Shown in pieces: positions 61,445 to 64,000 of a stretch of DNA of 64,000 bases (the stretch's first letter is position 1; each line of letters opens with the position of its first letter). Origin of the DNA: Sympetrum striolatum (lineage: Eukaryota; Arthropoda; Insecta; Odonata; Libellulidae); assembly GCA_947579665.1 (NCBI GenBank), contig OX388351.1, positions 60,644,939 to 60,708,938 on the forward strand. The letters are read 5' to 3'. Both the position numbers and the translations under genes were made by a program. The notes under the pieces were generated by a model. The model searched no databases, was not told the origin of the DNA, and worked only from the letters and a program-made list of their open reading frames with translations.

Positions 61445-61500
61445 ATGGCGTAATGGATAATGTGCTTAGTGGTCGCAGGTTCGAATCCCGTATGGGATAT
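61445..61500 (+). repeat. tRNA-derived repeat with intact A and B boxes, anticodon arm shortened
   Basis: TGGCGTAATGG (61446-61456) fits the A-box consensus and GGTTCGAATCC (61478-61488) is a perfect B box, but they are only 21 bases apart, about 10 to 20 fewer than in a tRNA. The D-arm flavour (AATGGATAA) suggests a tRNA-Arg-like ancestor. Confidence 0.6.
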
Positions 61501-61830
61501 GTTTGTTTGTGTTGTGAATATTTAGAATTGATTGTAAGGGTGATCTTTTGAGGCCAGAATTCGTTCAAATAAAGTCGAGGTAATTATTGAAGTCGTGATT
61601 ATATTTTTGTTACCGTAAATTCTATTTGGCTAATATCTCGTTTCAACTATACGAAGCATAAAAAATCATTTGCTGACAATCATCTGGAAAACAGTTTAAT
61701 CCAAGTTCCAATAGCGATTTCGGAAACGAATAATTTATAAAGAATTTGGTCTTGGCAATATTTTTATACCAATTTAATTATCCTAGTTTACTTTTGCCAT
61801 TGTTTATTACCTGAAATAGTTTATTTGCCT
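61501..61830. other. AT-rich spacer, nothing identified
   Basis: This lies between the tRNA-like unit and the reversed family B copy. No joining element was recognised, so the two may be unrelated insertions. Confidence 0.4.
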
Positions 61831-61831
61831 A

Positions 61832-61908
61832 TATAATAATAATAATAATAAGTCGTCTTTATTTGGGCGAGATTGAGACTTAAAAGTCTCTTCTTCCATC
61901 TAACCCAT
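61832..61908 (-). repeat. Retroposon 3' tail family B, copy 5 (reversed), ending in (ATT)n
   Basis: On the minus strand GGGTTAGATGGAAGAAGAGA is followed by a 7-bp hairpin (GAGACTT-TT-AAGTCTC), then CAATCTCGCCCAAATAAAGA and (TTATTA)n. It is the best preserved copy and defines the family. Confidence 0.75.
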
Positions 61909-63096
61909 CGTCATTAAGTATAAAATAAGAAGTAGAAAAAATTAGAAGAATTGTGGAGGTATATGTATAATGAGACTAGCTGTACCTTAATTTGGTTTTA
62001 GATAACTATTCATAAGAAGTTTACAGACAAACATAGAGCCCGTGAGAATAGAGAAAGGAAATAAAGAATTGAAACTATAACTATTGGTACAACATGGAGA
62101 AACGAAGAAGGAATCAAACATCTCAAATTTCCAAAGGAAAACTCGAGGAAGAATCACAAGGGCGAGCGAGAATGAAAGGGAAGATGTTTGGGGAGTAAGG
62201 AATTAGTGAGCGAGGGATTCAATGGCAAAGATACGGGGAATCGATTGGGGCAATTACGGAGGGGAGAGCAGAAGAAAGTGACTCATACGGTTTCTTCGGT
62301 AAATATAAATGCACCGAGATTGCCCTGTATCCGAGCACGTATCTAGTAGTGGGGAATACACGAGGACACCATAAATGTTTCTCTTCAGTTACTTGACTTG
62401 ACCATCAATCATAACCTTTAACGATAATAAATATCCTTTATAATCTTGTTTAACAACAGTATATATCTTGTATTATCTCTAGTAAATATATTCTGTTCCA
62501 TAAATTTATTGGCTGTTTATGTTTAACAAAATGACTCTGATATTTTGTATACATTTATCTTGACTACACGCACGATTTATTGACAAGTTGATATTTGAAA
62601 ATTCACCTACACTTTGCATCAAATGTGCATAAAGTACATTTTTTAAGTTCTTCATATATCTAAGTACTTGCATCATTAACTTAAGAACTGACATAAAATG
62701 TATGTCAATCATGAGTGTATCCTCTGTTGTAATTTTGACTCGAATCTTCATTTTGATTGTATCTATCTTTTATTCATCTTCATGTTATATACTACCATAC
62801 ATACACACTTCCATTTATATATGGGAGTTACATACTACATCATACATGTACGTGTTATTGCGGTTTTTTTTAACCCCTCTTCTTCGTGGGAATTTTCCCG
62901 AGCATTGTGGTTTTTGTCTTCTACAACCCGAAGTTCAGAAGAATTTTCCTTCAAATGTATTTTTTGTGTTGTGGCTGCGTTATTATTTAAAATTCATCAC
63001 ATGTATGAACATTTGGGGTTGGGTGGAAGAGAGCTCAACGCGGGTCTATCCTCTCCTTTATAAAGAGTCAATTCCTTCATTCATTGACGAGAATAT
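61909..63096. other. Mixed AT-rich DNA, no recognised gene
   Basis: Two overlapping plus frames (62698-63063 and 62702-63118) in different phases are unrecognised. The stretch upstream of family B (about 62000-62300) has no reverse-transcriptase-like reading. Confidence 0.35.
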
Positions 63097-63600
63097 TCAA
63101 CGCTCCCAAAGCAGCTGAGTGCCTTTTCTTACACCAGTCACTGCTACCTTTAAGAACGCATTAACAGAGGCACCGATGGCTATGGGGACCCCACCAACCA
63201 TATCTCGAGGTAAAACCTTCGTGGGTCTGCGCGGCCCGCCCGTGCCGTCGGCTTTTTTCACTCGGGATGCACTCGGAGGCGGAATATCTCGTTGGGGATG
63301 AAGGCCTCCAGCAGGCAACCATCCACCTGTACTGCCTTGGGCATCTTTCTGTTCTCCGCCCCCCCATCCCCCGCTGGTCGCTGTTGCCAGACCGCTCTCC
63401 GCTTCCCCCTCAGTGTGGGCCTCGAATTCCCACTCCGTCTGGGCGATAGTTGCTTGAAGTGACAAGAGGAGCAAGCAGATCACGTACGGGGAAAAGAGAA
63501 GGCAGAAGTCGAGAGATTGCCGAAGAAACAGCTGAGAATCGATGGATCGGTCTTCTTCCCGCAATGCATTTTCATGAACGCGTGCAGACGGTCCGTTGCC
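63097..63600 (-). CDS. Possible exon of a secreted protein, start unresolved
   Basis: A frame on the minus strand stays open from about 63610 to 63097. It contains a hydrophobic run, YVICLLLLSLQATIAQ, shaped like a signal peptide with cleavage after AQ, then an acidic and Gly-rich stretch (TEWEFEAHTEGEAE, GGWGGGEQ), a Pro/Arg region and IAIGASVNAFLKVAV. Against it: no ATG lies in frame upstream of the hydrophobic run (the nearest upstream ATGs are in another phase), and the frame ends shortly after candidate donors near AAG|GTAGCA and ACTGGT|GTAAGA. It could be a first exon with an assembly indel, an internal exon, or a GC-rich chance frame. The family is not recognised. Confidence 0.3.
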   Translation of the reverse strand, partial: GNGPSARVHENALREEDRSIDSQLFLRQSLDFCLLFSPYVICLLLLSLQATIAQTEWEFEAHTEGEAESGLATATSGGWGGGEQKDAQGSTGGWLPAGGLHPQRDIPPPSASRVKKADGTGGPRRPTKVLPRDMVGGVPIAIGASVNAFLKVAVTGVRKGTQLLWER

Positions 63601-64000
63601 ATGCGAGTCGGCCGTTGGTCAGCAAGGACGTTGATTTATTTGGTCGTTGGGCGTAGCAGATGGGCATGGTTACGGGAAGAAATATGAATCAAGCACAATC
63701 GTTGGAATTGAAATAAATTAAAATACCGTCTTTGAGGCATTTATTTGTTTGAGGTTCTAAGGCTCTTCTATAACCTTGAAGGAGAAATGGGAAACCCTAG
63801 GGGTCACACACCTAGGGTGAGCAATGAAAATGGGATATCAAAGCCTAAGAATGAATTGCTTATGCTCAGGCCACAAAGCTTTATTTCCTGGCAGTAGAAA
63901 TGTCGTAAGATGAGAGGTAAGAATAAATTATTAAGATCGTTCAAAATTAGTTGATGCATAGGTCAAGTATTTCCTTAAGAGAGGCCGCGTAAAAGGTTAG
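63601..64000. other. Right edge, nothing identified
   Basis: A GTTGCCATG half-site of the RFX type lies near 63596. Otherwise no gene or repeat was recognised. Confidence 0.35.

Overview
The window looks like nuclear DNA from a large, AT-rich eukaryotic genome, most likely an arthropod. Evidence: there is no long open reading frame (the longest, about 200 codons, is unrecognised), and there are no bacterial operons, ribosome-binding sites, rRNA or CRISPR. Instead there is AT-rich sequence carrying decayed retroelements, tRNA-derived repeats with pol III B boxes, (ATT)n-tailed retroposon ends and small inverted-repeat DNA transposons. The assignment to arthropods is inference from repeat style and from an insect-type Inr+DPE core promoter; no marker gene fixes the taxon.

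Layout. 1-1030 is a broken Penelope-like element on the minus strand that runs off the left edge. 3093-3560 is a compact MITE with 78-bp terminal inverted repeats and a perfect 8-bp target duplication. tRNA-derived repeats lie at about 6.4, 22.9, 28.2, 32.8, 41.5, 49.9 and 61.5 kb. One retroposon 3' tail family recurs at 9.4, 32.4, 32.7, 45.1 and 61.9 kb, and a second dispersed family at 3.7, 24.0 and 38.5 kb with a fragment at 57.3 kb. A 125-bp tandem repeat is at 29.1-29.4 kb, a nearly perfect 48-bp hairpin at 34.9-35.0 kb, perfect or near-perfect palindromes at 6.5 and 32.6 kb, and a Tigger-like non-autonomous element at 51.26-51.90 kb.

Between repeats sit islands of visibly higher GC and CpG content (about 5.4-6.2, 8.6-9.1, 10.0-10.7, 12.2-12.9, 18.0-18.4, 19.5-19.9, 25.9-26.5, 31.0-31.6, 36.4-37.0, 44.1-44.5, 46.4-47.9, 50.5-50.8, 56.6-57.1 and 63.1-63.6 kb). 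They contain no recognisable protein domain and may be regulatory elements or short exons.

The best evidence for a real gene is the 46.4-47.9 kb CpG-rich island. On the minus strand it has an NRF1-type site, an initiator with a correctly spaced downstream promoter element (predicted start near 47352) and a good splice donor at 47036. If this is right, much of 1-47 kb could be the first intron of a gene running leftward. A second possible exon, with a signal-peptide-like segment but no in-frame ATG, is at 63.1-63.6 kb on the minus strand.

No complete protein-coding gene and no clearly new biological system could be identified. The most checkable oddities are the hairpins and palindromes, the MITE, the predicted promoter and the unclassified repeat families.
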